This document shows, one piece after another, positions 7,272 through 16,777 of a stretch of DNA of 41,085 nt. Made by a program: the position numbers and the translations under genes. The notes beneath the pieces were generated by a model that was not told the DNA's origin, did no database searches, and saw only the letters and a program-made list of their open reading frames with translations. The stretch's first letter is position 1; each line of letters starts with the position of its first letter. Where the stretch lies: positions 1-41,085 of the forward strand of contig JAKAVJ010000010.1 of the NCBI GenBank assembly GCA_021827525.1. Direction: 5' to 3'. The DNA comes from Microcaldota archaeon. GTDB lineage: Archaea; Micrarchaeota; Micrarchaeia; Micrarchaeales; Micrarchaeaceae.

Positions 7272-9010
7272 TGATAGATAGTTTGAAACGTTTCATATTC
7301 GGCGAGGACGAGAGAGGCTTGTATATAGGCGACTTCGCCTACGAGCTCTCGAGAACCCGCACCTATTCCCTCAGGCAGGGAATAATGAGCCCGTACAAGA
7401 ATATTGCCGCATTGTGGATGTGGAGGGGGAAAGGCGGAAAGTTAGTTATAGACCTAAGCATGGAGCCCAATCCGCACATGCTCATAGTAGGCTCTTCAGG
7501 CTACGGGAAAAGCACGCTGCTCAAGAGGGTTTTGCATGAGATAGAGAGGCATAAGGTGCCTGCAATACTGCTCGATGCGCACAATGAGCACGAAGGCATA
7601 ATCAAGGAAGTAGGAGGCAAGGTGTATGATGCAGTAGACCATGGCATAAACATATTCGCCCTCGACGGCCTTGATGTCAAGGAGAGGGCAGATTCGCTGG
7701 CGCACCTGCTTGCCGATGTCTATGGGCTGGGGTACCTGCAGGAATTTTCGCTCAGGCAGTGCATAAACTACATGTACAGGAAGGTGTACAACAGGATAGA
7801 GGGCAGGCTAGAGCGCGTGCCGAAGATGCATGACCTGATACACGAGATAGACATATTCATAGCGAATTCGAAAAGCGCATCCGAGACGAACAGGTTGAAG
7901 CACATACGCAGCAGGATATCGCTGCTGGAGGGCAAATCGTTCTTCAGCGACAGCAAAGGCGTGGAAAGCCTGATGGAATCGGTAAGCTCGTTCTCGCTTG
8001 CCGGGATACATAGCGAGGAGGCGAAGACGATATACATACACGAGTTGCTGGAGAGGCTTTACAGAGGCATGAAGAGAAACGAGAAGGAACGGGGGGTAAG
8101 GCTCTATCTCATAATAGACGAGGGCGACTTCCTGGTAGAAAAAGGCTACCAGACGAGCGGCGTGATGGCCAAGCTGATAGCCGAAGGCAGGAAGTACGGG
8201 CTCGGGGTGATAATAGCGGCGCATAGCGCATCGGCACTGAGGAGTGAGATAGCCGGCAATATGAGCACCATAGTATCGTTCAGGCCAAGGGAGCCTTCGG
8301 ACATAAACTACATATCGAACATCATGTCTGAGGGCGACAGGGACAAAGCGGACGCGATAAGGATGATGTTAGGCAAGCTCAGCCAGCACAGCGCTATGCT
8401 CGTGAACTACACACTAAAGGGGCCGGTGGTATTCAAGGGGAGCAGGTTCCTGCCCGACAGCACAGGCATAAAAAAGGCAGAGGATAAAGCAGGCATTGAC
8501 AACTTTATAGTGATAGAATCGCGAAGGCCGATGAAGCTCGAGGCGCTTGAAAAGAGCGTGAAAGGCGCATTCGGGGATGCAGGTCTCAATGAAGTAAAGA
8601 GGCTGCTTGAGGCAGGGGCACTCAAATCATTTGATGCTGACGATGGAACATGGATTGGCATAAAGCCAAATCCTGGCCTTGAGCACGAGGTGATGCTGCT
8701 CAAGATAGCCGGCAGGCTGCAGGAGCTCGGGGTTAGATATTACGTGATGGACAACCCAAATAATCCGGATATAGCCATCAGCTACAAGGGCAGGAGGATT
8801 GCGCTGGAATACGAGACAGGCAAGAAGAGCCTAAATGAGACGAGCGGCATGCTCTCGCGCAGGCTTGACGCATACGACGCAGTGATTGTTGTAACGAACG
8901 CGCAGAGCTACGGCAAGTATAAGGGAATAATGGGCAGCTTAGGCAAAAAGATGCATGTGCACCTGTTCAAGGAGATTGGGCTTGATCTTCTGAATGGAAT
9001 CACTTCATGA
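7268..9010 (+). CDS. HerA/VirB4-like (DUF87) ATPase with C-terminal PD-(D/E)XK-like nuclease domain
   Basis: Walker A VGSSGYGKSTLLKR, Walker B-like LYLIIDEGDFLV, IIAAHSASALRSEIAGNMSTIVSFRPREPSD; C-terminal NNPDIAISYKGRRIALEYETGKKS...AVIVVTN. The ORF-track start at 7061 is too long; MMIDSLKRF at 7268 is preferred. Confidence 0.85.
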   Translation: MMIDSLKRFIFGEDERGLYIGDFAYELSRTRTYSLRQGIMSPYKNIAALWMWRGKGGKLVIDLSMEPNPHMLIVGSSGYGKSTLLKRVLHEIERHKVPAILLDAHNEHEGIIKEVGGKVYDAVDHGINIFALDGLDVKERADSLAHLLADVYGLGYLQEFSLRQCINYMYRKVYNRIEGRLERVPKMHDLIHEIDIFIANSKSASETNRLKHIRSRISLLEGKSFFSDSKGVESLMESVSSFSLAGIHSEEAKTIYIHELLERLYRGMKRNEKERGVRLYLIIDEGDFLVEKGYQTSGVMAKLIAEGRKYGLGVIIAAHSASALRSEIAGNMSTIVSFRPREPSDINYISNIMSEGDRDKADAIRMMLGKLSQHSAMLVNYTLKGPVVFKGSRFLPDSTGIKKAEDKAGIDNFIVIESRRPMKLEALEKSVKGAFGDAGLNEVKRLLEAGALKSFDADDGTWIGIKPNPGLEHEVMLLKIAGRLQELGVRYYVMDNPNNPDIAISYKGRRIALEYETGKKSLNETSGMLSRRLDAYDAVIVVTNAQSYGKYKGIMGSLGKKMHVHLFKEIGLDLLNGITS

Positions 9011-9281
9011 TGCTGAATGAGTCCATATCACCTTTGTCAACGAAGCCTTTATCGCCCTCTTTGTGCTTTTCTATGTAGAAGACGTCGGGGCCATGCTCCT
9101 CGTTAACATGCAGCATGCTGGCGAACTCAGCCAGCTTGCCTTCCTGACCTATAGCAAATATTTCGACGCTCCCATCATCCATGTTCTTCACATAGCCACT
9201 GATGGAGCTCCTGTCCGCCTGCGCCTTGACGAATGCACGATAGCCTACCCCCTGCACTATTCCATGCACTATAATATACAT
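9000..9281 (-). CDS. acyP: Acylphosphatase
   Basis: MYIIVHGIVQGVGYRAFVKAQADRSSISGYVKNMDDGSVEIFAIG is the acylphosphatase signature. Confidence 0.93.
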   Translation of the reverse strand: MYIIVHGIVQGVGYRAFVKAQADRSSISGYVKNMDDGSVEIFAIGQEGKLAEFASMLHVNEEHGPDVFYIEKHKEGDKGFVDKGDMDSFSIMK

Positions 9282-9309
9282 CTTCAACCAATCACTATAT
9301 CTATACGGC

Positions 9310-9543
9310 TCAGAGCCTCGCCGGTATCCCTTTGACCAGGTCTGATTGCGCCTTGGGCACCATCTCACCATAATCTTCGCAGCAATACGCTTCCGGTGCG
9401 AGCTCCGGAAGTATTCTACTCAATCCCTTCTTTACCTCCAGGTCGAGCGACGAACTGCGCTTCTGCACTGCCTCTAGGTTTTCGATGGATTCTGCAAGCC
9501 CATGCCGCACAAGCCCAGTTCTATCCTCTTTCTTGTACACCAT
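9310..9543 (-). CDS. Small hypothetical protein
   Basis: 77-aa ORF in same orientation directly upstream of acylphosphatase; charged composition compatible with a real gene. Confidence 0.55.
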   Translation of the reverse strand: MVYKKEDRTGLVRHGLAESIENLEAVQKRSSSLDLEVKKGLSRILPELAPEAYCCEDYGEMVPKAQSDLVKGIPARL

Positions 9544-9639
9544 GCAAGCACGAATTTATAGTGCACAGCAATATTATTATATTTAGCCCGCTCGGGCAGA
9601 AAGCTTTTATAGCTTAGATTCTGAATTTTACCTGATTGC

Positions 9640-11070
9640 ATGAACAAAGGATTGGCTTACGCGATAGGTATAATAATAGTCATAGCGATTGCTGCGGTTG
9701 CATACAAGGCTATTGTGCCCTCTGTCAGCGTTCCGGTAACTACTATAGCGCCATCGTCTGCGAACAGCACTGTGATGGTCCAGCTTACCGACCCTCCGGC
9801 AGTGCCCAATGGCACGCAGGCCCTAGTGCTCTATTATTCCAATATAGAGCTGCACACTGCAGGCAAGTCCAACAGCACAGGGTTCGTATCGCTCAACGCT
9901 TCGGGCTCTGTCAACCTTATGAACCTGACCAACCTCACACAGACAGTTGGAGTAGGCAAGGTGAGCAAGACAGCCAACTTCGACCTCCTCAGGCTCAATA
10001 TAAGCGGAGCTACGATAACCATAGGCAATGCGACTTACAATGTGAGCGTGCCGAACAATAGGTTGCTTGTCAGGCTGAGCAGCCTTATGAATGCAACGTC
10101 TCCTACTGCTTTAATAGATTTCTACCCATCGGTATTGCAGATATATGCTGCGAATCAGACAATATTTGTGCTCGTGCCGTCGCTCAAGGGAGTGGTGATA
10201 AAGGGACTGCCGCTCAATAGCACTCAGGCGCATGTTGGCGCAAAGGCGAGGATAGAGAACAGCGCAAGGGCTGAGATAGAGAGGCTTACGCCCAACATCA
10301 CGATAACGCAGTCCAAGCTAAGCGTGCATAACACGAGCGTGGACTTCTCAGTTACAGTAAGGGACAACTCGAACAGCTCAGTAATGGTCAAGGATGTGAT
10401 GCTATCAGGGTATATGCGCAGGCTAGGGCCCATAGCAATGCCGATAGTGAGGAAGGCCCCGACCAGCGTCGATGCTGGAAGCAGTGGATTCGGTGATGTG
10501 TCAGGGGGATTCGATTTGGGATCGCTTGGATCCCTTCTAGGAAGCCTGAATCTGAGCGGCATGAACTTGACCAACGTTAGCAGCATCATGTCCAGAGTGG
10601 GCAACGTGCTTTCCGCACACGGGATAAACATATCAGACATGCACGGATTTGACATAGGCAACTTGTCGAACTCATCTGTTGAAGACCTGGGCAACGTGCT
10701 CAAGAGCAGGATGAACGCCTCTGTTCTAGAGGACATAAGGAACATCAACATATCGAATGCGAGCGTTGAAGGCATACTCCATGAGGTCGGCAATTTCAGC
10801 ATGAACTACCACAACGTTCTCAACTTCATAGTACTGAGCAACGGAACTCTTTCGCTGCCTTTCGACAGCGCTGAATTTGAGGGCGGGCAGGCAAATGGCC
10901 AGAATGGGTACAACCTCAGTGCCGGCAGCAGCGAGACATTCAGCTTCAACGGCACGATAGGATTCGGCAGCAGCCCGATACGCATACTGCCCCTGGCGAA
11001 CCAGACCTACTCCATAAGGGTCGTAGGAGAGGAGGGTGCTAGGGCTAGCGCAAACGTGACAGCCGGCTGA
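9640..11070 (+). CDS. Membrane-anchored secreted protein with DUF4382-like domain
   Basis: N-terminal TM GLAYAIGIIIVIAIAAVAYKAIV; VMVQLTDPPAVPNGTQALVLYYSNIELHTAG is DUF4382-like; many N-x-S/T sequons. Confidence 0.75.
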   Translation: MNKGLAYAIGIIIVIAIAAVAYKAIVPSVSVPVTTIAPSSANSTVMVQLTDPPAVPNGTQALVLYYSNIELHTAGKSNSTGFVSLNASGSVNLMNLTNLTQTVGVGKVSKTANFDLLRLNISGATITIGNATYNVSVPNNRLLVRLSSLMNATSPTALIDFYPSVLQIYAANQTIFVLVPSLKGVVIKGLPLNSTQAHVGAKARIENSARAEIERLTPNITITQSKLSVHNTSVDFSVTVRDNSNSSVMVKDVMLSGYMRRLGPIAMPIVRKAPTSVDAGSSGFGDVSGGFDLGSLGSLLGSLNLSGMNLTNVSSIMSRVGNVLSAHGINISDMHGFDIGNLSNSSVEDLGNVLKSRMNASVLEDIRNINISNASVEGILHEVGNFSMNYHNVLNFIVLSNGTLSLPFDSAEFEGGQANGQNGYNLSAGSSETFSFNGTIGFGSSPIRILPLANQTYSIRVVGEEGARASANVTAG

Positions 11071-11082
11071 TTGCTTCAGCCG
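11064..11082. terminator. Hairpin between convergent genes containing both stop codons
   Basis: CGGCTGA-TTGCT-TCAGCCG; TGA of the + gene at 11068..11070 and TGA (rc of TCA 11076..11078) of the - gene lie in opposite arms. Confidence 0.5.
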
Positions 11083-11459
11083 CGCTGCATGTATGCAAAT
11101 ACGTAGTCAATTAGCCTCTTCGCTGCATCTCGTTTCTCGATAGTTGAGTCGATGCTCGGCTCCTTGTCCACTGAACTGAATGCCTGCCTGGAGTCATAGT
11201 ATGCAGCGCCTGTGCCTTCTGCTGCATCAGCTACGTTCTCCGGTATCAGCATCTCGTTCTCAATCTCTTCGGCAACCTCAGTGCCACCCTTCCTGCTCCT
11301 TGAAAGCGCGTTCAGCACCTCCCTTATCACAGAAAGATAGGCGGCGGAAGCCGCTGCGTAGTCCCTCGACTTCAGGTACGACTCCGCCATAGCGAAATCG
11401 TTCCTGGCCTTTTCGAGAAGCGCGGATGCCTTCGAAAATCTCCTTCCCATGTCCACCAA
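11076..11459 (-). CDS. Hypothetical protein, possibly HEPN-like helical
   Basis: KASALLEKARNDFAMAESYLKSRDYAAASAAYLSVIREVLNALSR is helical and HEPN-like; no RxxxxH nuclease motif was seen. Confidence 0.6.
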   Translation of the reverse strand: MVDMGRRFSKASALLEKARNDFAMAESYLKSRDYAAASAAYLSVIREVLNALSRSRKGGTEVAEEIENEMLIPENVADAAEGTGAAYYDSRQAFSSVDKEPSIDSTIEKRDAAKRLIDYVFAYMQRG

Positions 11460-11555
11460 TACGCAAATCAGAAAGCAGGAATAAATACTTATCCGGGCAA
11501 GATATAGAATCGTATATATGCAGCGGTAATTCCCTACAATTCCGCTGACTGGTGC

Positions 11556-13769
11556 ATGAGCATGGATGGAGGGCTGACCGTATCGAAAGTTGTCTCGGAG
11601 ATGCTTGAGATAGCGAACAGCTCGCTCCCGAGCTCCGCGCTCCTGTCCAAGTTCGTCGAGACCATGAAGGGCACGTTCGGGATTGATGATGTGAAGGCGC
11701 TGAGCCTGTCGGGGAGCACTGGAGGGCAGCTTGACGAGTATGTATCTAACACCAAGAAGCCGTACATAGACAACCAGCTCAGCGAGTTCTCCGCCTTCCC
11801 GGAGCTCATACAGTACAGGAATTCCGGATACCTTAGCTGCGCCGTAATACCCGTGTCGGCTAATGGCAAGGTCATACTCACCCTCAAGGCGCTCTCCAAG
11901 GAGGAGAACAAGTTCAACGAAGAGCTCGTAGGTATGCTCAGCCTGGTTTCATCCATATTCTCTTTCTCGTTCGCGTACAAGGAGGAGTTCGGGAAGAACC
12001 TGCGCCTCGCAGAATATTTCGATGCATCATTCTTCGCGTCGCCAATACCTCAGTTCATAGTATCGAAGGACAACAAGGTAGTCAGGGAGAACAAGGAGTC
12101 AGCAAAGGCATTCGGCCTGTCGGGCTCTGATATGAAGAGCGCAATAGGCCTGGACTACGAAGCGCTGAAGGCGGCATCCGCATATGGCAAGGCGATTGCA
12201 AAATTTGTCGGCAGGGAAGGCACGGGAGAGCTTTACAGCTTCACGCCGAAGAAGATGGGCGATTCCCTGCTGCACGTGGCCGCAACCAACGTCACAGGTA
12301 AGAGGCTCTATGAGGGCATCCTTGGAATGCTTGGAAGGAGCAACGACGTATACATTGCGCTCATAGATGAAAGCTATTCGGTCAGATCGTACAGCTACAA
12401 CCTGGACAGCGCATTCGCAAGCCAGGACGGCTTCAGGGACGGGAGGAAGTTCACAGACATACTTGATGAGAGATCTGCTGACACGCTCAGAGAGATGATG
12501 GGCAGGTGCGCAGACAAGCCTGCAATTGGGGACCTGAGCCTGGCGCTAGGCACGGGCAAGGTGCCGGTCCACTGCGTTATGTCCAAGGTTGAGGCAGGCT
12601 ATCTCATCGCTGCGTCAAACATGAAGGCTGAGGAATATGCGAACAGGGCAGTGCAGGACATGAACGACTTCATAGAAGGCATATCGGAAGTCGCTATGAA
12701 GATAGACGACCAGGGGTTCATAAAGGAGTGCAATATGCCCGTAGAAGCGGTTCTAGGCTACGCAAAGGAGGAACTCGTTGACAAGCAGCTTAGCTCCATA
12801 TACAAGGATTCCTCGACGCTCAGCCGCGACGTCAGCTATGTGTACAACGGCGGCAAGGTAGACAATTCCTATGTGGACCTGATAAGGAAGGACGGAACTG
12901 CAGTGGCTGCAACGCAGACGATACGCAAATTCAGGAGCATGGAGAACAGCGACGGCTATATAGTCATATTCAAGGAGCTCGAGACAAAGAGGAGGCTGGA
13001 CGACCTGGAGGACCAGTTGAGGGAGAAGGATGTAGAAGTGCGCAAGTACAAATCGGCGAGCGACCTCAAGTCGCAGTTCATAGACAACATGTCTCACGAG
13101 CTGAAGACGCCGCTCACGAGCATAAGAGGGTATTCGCTCTTCATGTACGAGGGCCAGGGAGGGGAGCTGAGCGAGGCGCAGAAGGACTGGCTGCGCATAG
13201 TTATAGACGAATCGGACAGGCTGCTGCTCATAATACAGCAGGTGCTCGACGCGGCGAAGCTCGATGCCAACAAGATAAAGCTCGAGACGAAGGAGGTAGA
13301 CCTGAAGGCGATGGGTGAGAACCCGAGCATAAAGGGCCTCGAGGAGATGGCGAGGGCGAAGGGCCTGGAGTTTGAGTGGAAGGTAGATTACAACGTGCCA
13401 ACCATAATTGCGGACCCGAACAGGGTCATACAGGTGTTCGTGAACCTGATAGGCAATGCAATAAAGTTCACAGAGAAGGGGAGCGTTAAGGTCCATATTT
13501 CGCAGAAGAGCAGGAAGTTCGTGGAATGCAGCGTCGAGGATACCGGCATAGGCATAGCTGATGACGACAAGCGCAAGCTGTTCAGGAAATTCTACCAGGC
13601 GCAGAAGAAGGCGCAGCTGGTAAGGCAGGACGGCGCAGGCACGGGCCTTGGGCTGGCAATAAGCAAGGACATAGTGAAGCTGCACGGAGGCAAGATATAC
13701 TTCGAGTCGAAGCTAGGAAAAGGAAGCACGTTTGCTTTCACCCTGCCGGTGAACAAGAAGCAGAAATGA
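11556..13769 (+). CDS. Sensor histidine kinase (GAF/PAS-like N-terminus, PAS, HisKA, HATPase)
   Basis: H-box FIDNMSHELKTPLTSIRGYSLFM, N-box NLIGNAIKFTEKG, G1 DTGIGIADDD, G2 GAGTGLGLAISKDIVKLHGGKI. Confidence 0.95.
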   Translation: MSMDGGLTVSKVVSEMLEIANSSLPSSALLSKFVETMKGTFGIDDVKALSLSGSTGGQLDEYVSNTKKPYIDNQLSEFSAFPELIQYRNSGYLSCAVIPVSANGKVILTLKALSKEENKFNEELVGMLSLVSSIFSFSFAYKEEFGKNLRLAEYFDASFFASPIPQFIVSKDNKVVRENKESAKAFGLSGSDMKSAIGLDYEALKAASAYGKAIAKFVGREGTGELYSFTPKKMGDSLLHVAATNVTGKRLYEGILGMLGRSNDVYIALIDESYSVRSYSYNLDSAFASQDGFRDGRKFTDILDERSADTLREMMGRCADKPAIGDLSLALGTGKVPVHCVMSKVEAGYLIAASNMKAEEYANRAVQDMNDFIEGISEVAMKIDDQGFIKECNMPVEAVLGYAKEELVDKQLSSIYKDSSTLSRDVSYVYNGGKVDNSYVDLIRKDGTAVAATQTIRKFRSMENSDGYIVIFKELETKRRLDDLEDQLREKDVEVRKYKSASDLKSQFIDNMSHELKTPLTSIRGYSLFMYEGQGGELSEAQKDWLRIVIDESDRLLLIIQQVLDAAKLDANKIKLETKEVDLKAMGENPSIKGLEEMARAKGLEFEWKVDYNVPTIIADPNRVIQVFVNLIGNAIKFTEKGSVKVHISQKSRKFVECSVEDTGIGIADDDKRKLFRKFYQAQKKAQLVRQDGAGTGLGLAISKDIVKLHGGKIYFESKLGKGSTFAFTLPVNKKQK

Positions 13770-13792
13770 GCACGCTTGGAAGCATTTGCGGA

Positions 13793-14785
13793 TCATACAG
13801 CTATGCTGCAGTATCCGCCTATTTTCGTAGCATTGATATAGTTGGAGAGCATGCCTGCCGCAGTCTGGCCGGAGAACGCGCCCTCAAGCTTGTAGCTAGA
13901 AACGCTGTCCGATGCCATGTCGATGTAGATTATCGCCGCTGTGCCGTTCGTGACCGATGAGTCAGAAGCGGTGCTGAACACTATCGAATATATGGATGGA
14001 TTGACATAATTTATGGAGTAGGTCATTGCGTGCGGCGTTATGCTTGATGCATTGTAGTATGTGCTTGGCCCCGACGGGTATGAGCCCGTATAGGATATGT
14101 ATGTGGAATTGTATAGGGCGGGGGTGCACTTGGACATGTTCGAATATGCGGCTGCATAGTCCTGCAGCGTGCCGAATAGGCCGTAATTGCCTGCTATAGC
14201 CATTATTTTCTCCTTGGTTGTATTGACATTGCTTACCGTAGTGGTGGTTGTGCTCACTGTTGTAGTTGTTGATGACGATGCATTCTTCTTCGAAACCGTG
14301 CTGTTGGATGCAGGCGCTACAACTGGCGCATGCTTGAGCACGCGTATGCCGCCCGATGACACCGGTATCGAGAGGCTTGGGCTAACGTATGATATGCTTA
14401 TGGTTGCTGTGCCGTTGCCTGCGCTCAAGAGCTTCAGCTCCATGCTGGCGACATTTCCTAGGGTAGGGCTCACGAACGTGCCTGCAGAGCTTGACACATT
14501 GATCTCAAGCACCGGGTTGAGCAGTATGGGCTGGCGCTCGAGGTATATCACTGCAGAGCTGCTGCCTTCACTGCCCACATAGGCAAGGTAATACGATCCG
14601 GCGAACGAGAAAGTGGTATCGGGCTTTGAAGAAAGCTGCAATGAGCTTATGCTCGTGACCTGGGCGCTTGACAGCTCGAACTCAGCTATTATAGCTGCGA
14701 GCACTATTACAAGCACAACTAGCAGCGCCGTCGATAAGCCAAAGCGCGCACGCGGTTTCCTTGCCTCTTTGTGTTCAGTCGCCAT
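13793..14785 (-). CDS. Membrane-anchored extracytoplasmic protein with Ser/Thr-rich linker
   Basis: Basic N-terminus then TM STALLVVLVIVLAAIIAEF; linker SSSTTTTVSTTTTTVSN. Confidence 0.75.
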   Translation of the reverse strand: MATEHKEARKPRARFGLSTALLVVLVIVLAAIIAEFELSSAQVTSISSLQLSSKPDTTFSFAGSYYLAYVGSEGSSSAVIYLERQPILLNPVLEINVSSSAGTFVSPTLGNVASMELKLLSAGNGTATISISYVSPSLSIPVSSGGIRVLKHAPVVAPASNSTVSKKNASSSTTTTVSTTTTTVSNVNTTKEKIMAIAGNYGLFGTLQDYAAAYSNMSKCTPALYNSTYISYTGSYPSGPSTYYNASSITPHAMTYSINYVNPSIYSIVFSTASDSSVTNGTAAIIYIDMASDSVSSYKLEGAFSGQTAAGMLSNYINATKIGGYCSIAV

Positions 14786-14950
14786 AATAACATGCCTTAT
14801 GATATTGATGAATAAGGTTTTATATTGTTTTGCTATCCCTGCATGGCGGCTGCGTCACTACGGACTAGCTATAGACGCGCAAGTGTTATGCATCAGAGCC
14901 CGCATAAGCTATAATAATGCTTTTTGCGTTCTATAATTTAGGTGACTTGC

Positions 14951-16141
14951 ATGGCGGTTCTTGACAATTCCGAAGTGGAGAATAGGGTGCTTTCCGCTAT
15001 GGCGGACAGGCAGCAGATGTCCTACGGCGAGATATACGACGTGTGCTCGAAGGAGGGCATCGGGAAGGACGCGCTCTCAGGGGCGCTTGAGAGGATGGAG
15101 AAGCAGGACATAATAGCCTCGAGAAATACGGGAGGCATAATGACGTACTACCTTCTCGACGAGAACCCGCTCAGGAAGGTCCTCATAGTTGAAGATGATA
15201 GGAACATAAATCAGCTCATGGCGCTTTCGATAGGCAAGGAGTTCGAGGTAAACCAGATATACGATGGGGGAGAGGCGGTCCCGTTTGTGAGGAAGAGCCA
15301 TCCGAATCTCGTGCTCCTGGACCTCATGCTGCCGCACAAGGATGGGCTGGACATATGCCAGACGATAAAGAGCGATCCAGATACGAGCAGCACTATAGTT
15401 ATACTCATAAGTGCTATGGACCCGACGAGCAACAGGTTCACTGGCATAAAGAACGGCGCCGATTACTATATCAAGAAGCCGTTCGACCCGAAGGAGCTCA
15501 GGGCCCTGGTCAACCTGTTCCTCAGGAAGAAGGGCAAGAGGTTCGACCCGTTGATAGACCTCCCTGATGAGGAAAGGATATCGAAGGAGGTGGAGCGCTC
15601 ACTCAATGAAGGAGGGAACTACGTCATAGGCACATTAAGGATAGCGCATCTTGGCGAATATGCGCGCAGGATCGGCGAAAAATCTGCAATGGTGATAATA
15701 AGGCTGGTGTCGCAGCTGCTGCAGGACAAGATAAAGAACCGTGCGCAGGGCCTTTTCGTGGGCTTCCTGAGCAACGACGAGTTTATAATAACAGGCACAA
15801 AGGACGACGTCAGCAAGGCCGTGGAAGACGTGAAGGGCGAGTTCGCCGCGGTTATGCCGTTCGTGCTACAGGATGCCGGTTACAAGCCGGGCATGGAGAA
15901 CTTGGAGAGCATGTTCGAGTCTGAGGACTTCCCGAAGCTCGAGCTGGTGTTCTCAGAATCGGACAGGAAGGAGATAGCCGCTAAGAGGGACAAGATACTC
16001 ACTGACAAGGGGGTTGGGAGCAGCGACATAAGCTCGTACACGTACGACGAGCTGCAGAAGATGCTGGGCAACGGCGACCTGGACATAGTGATAACGCGCG
16101 ACCCAGACGGTATAAAGCTCAGGGTAGGGAGAGATGCCTGA
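14951..16141 (+). CDS. Response regulator: N-terminal winged-helix-like domain, REC, C-terminal degenerate GGDEF-like domain
   Basis: REC: KVLIVEDDRNINQLM...PNLVLLDLMLPHKDGLDI...IVILISAMD...GADYYIKKPFDPKEL. C-terminal: RRIGEKSAMVIIRLVSQLLQDKI...GLFVGFLSNDEFIITG. Confidence 0.88.
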   Translation: MAVLDNSEVENRVLSAMADRQQMSYGEIYDVCSKEGIGKDALSGALERMEKQDIIASRNTGGIMTYYLLDENPLRKVLIVEDDRNINQLMALSIGKEFEVNQIYDGGEAVPFVRKSHPNLVLLDLMLPHKDGLDICQTIKSDPDTSSTIVILISAMDPTSNRFTGIKNGADYYIKKPFDPKELRALVNLFLRKKGKRFDPLIDLPDEERISKEVERSLNEGGNYVIGTLRIAHLGEYARRIGEKSAMVIIRLVSQLLQDKIKNRAQGLFVGFLSNDEFIITGTKDDVSKAVEDVKGEFAAVMPFVLQDAGYKPGMENLESMFESEDFPKLELVFSESDRKEIAAKRDKILTDKGVGSSDISSYTYDELQKMLGNGDLDIVITRDPDGIKLRVGRDA

Positions 16142-16730
16142 TGGGAAACAGCCTTTGCTAGCACCGCACAAGTCTGCACATGCATGCGCACGTGGCTTTA
16201 GGGCACAGGAAGCGCTCGACTTCATGCTGTCCTATGGGGTCGCGATACTCATAATAGCCATAGCAATATATGTGGTAGCGCAGCTGGGCGCTTTCAACCC
16301 AAGCATAGCGCCGGTATCGTGCACCCCTTCGCCTGGATTCGCATGCATATCTTATGCAATTGACACCGACGGCACGCTTATAGCAACCATATCGCAGGCC
16401 ACAGGCGGCACAATGACTATAGTTGGGGCTGCCTGCTCTTCTTCGGTCAACGCCACGGGCAACAAGCCGGAATATGGCAACATAGGCGTGCTCGGATGGT
16501 CTTCGGCGCCTTCTTATTATCCAGCAGGCATATCCTCGGGAGCCATAACGTCCTACAGCGGCGGCTCCTTCCTCATTGAGGTGAGGTGCTATAATGGTGC
16601 AGGAATAGCAAGTGGCAACCTTGGCAATGTATTCACTGGGTACCTGTGGCTCAATTATACGTTTTCCGGCTTGCCTTCATCAATTTACCACGTAAACAAC
16701 ATAGCGACATTCACTGCCAAGTACACCTGA
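16134..16730 (+). CDS. Type IV pilin-like protein with class III signal peptide
   Basis: GFRAQEALDFMLSYGVAILIIAIAIYVVAQL resembles archaeal pilin N-termini (xAQxALEFxxxYG); Thr/Ser/Gly-rich exported domain. Confidence 0.7.
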   Translation: MPDGKQPLLAPHKSAHACARGFRAQEALDFMLSYGVAILIIAIAIYVVAQLGAFNPSIAPVSCTPSPGFACISYAIDTDGTLIATISQATGGTMTIVGAACSSSVNATGNKPEYGNIGVLGWSSAPSYYPAGISSGAITSYSGGSFLIEVRCYNGAGIASGNLGNVFTGYLWLNYTFSGLPSSIYHVNNIATFTAKYT

Positions 16731-16777
16731 GCAAGTTATTTATTACTGCTTGGAACAATTTAGATAAGGATGCTAAA

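Noticed and set aside
11076-11459. HEPN toxin of a toxin-antitoxin pair
   Set aside because: Only a weak helical resemblance; no RxxxxH motif and no MNT partner nearby.
12753-13685. 310-aa minus-strand ORF opposite the histidine kinase
   Set aside because: Antisense to a clear HisKA/HATPase coding region; Leu/Arg/Tyr-rich shadow translation.
14200-14290. Repetitive GTTGT/ACTGTTGTAG tract as a possible CRISPR or satellite
   Set aside because: It encodes the Thr-rich linker of the membrane protein; no regular repeat-spacer spacing.
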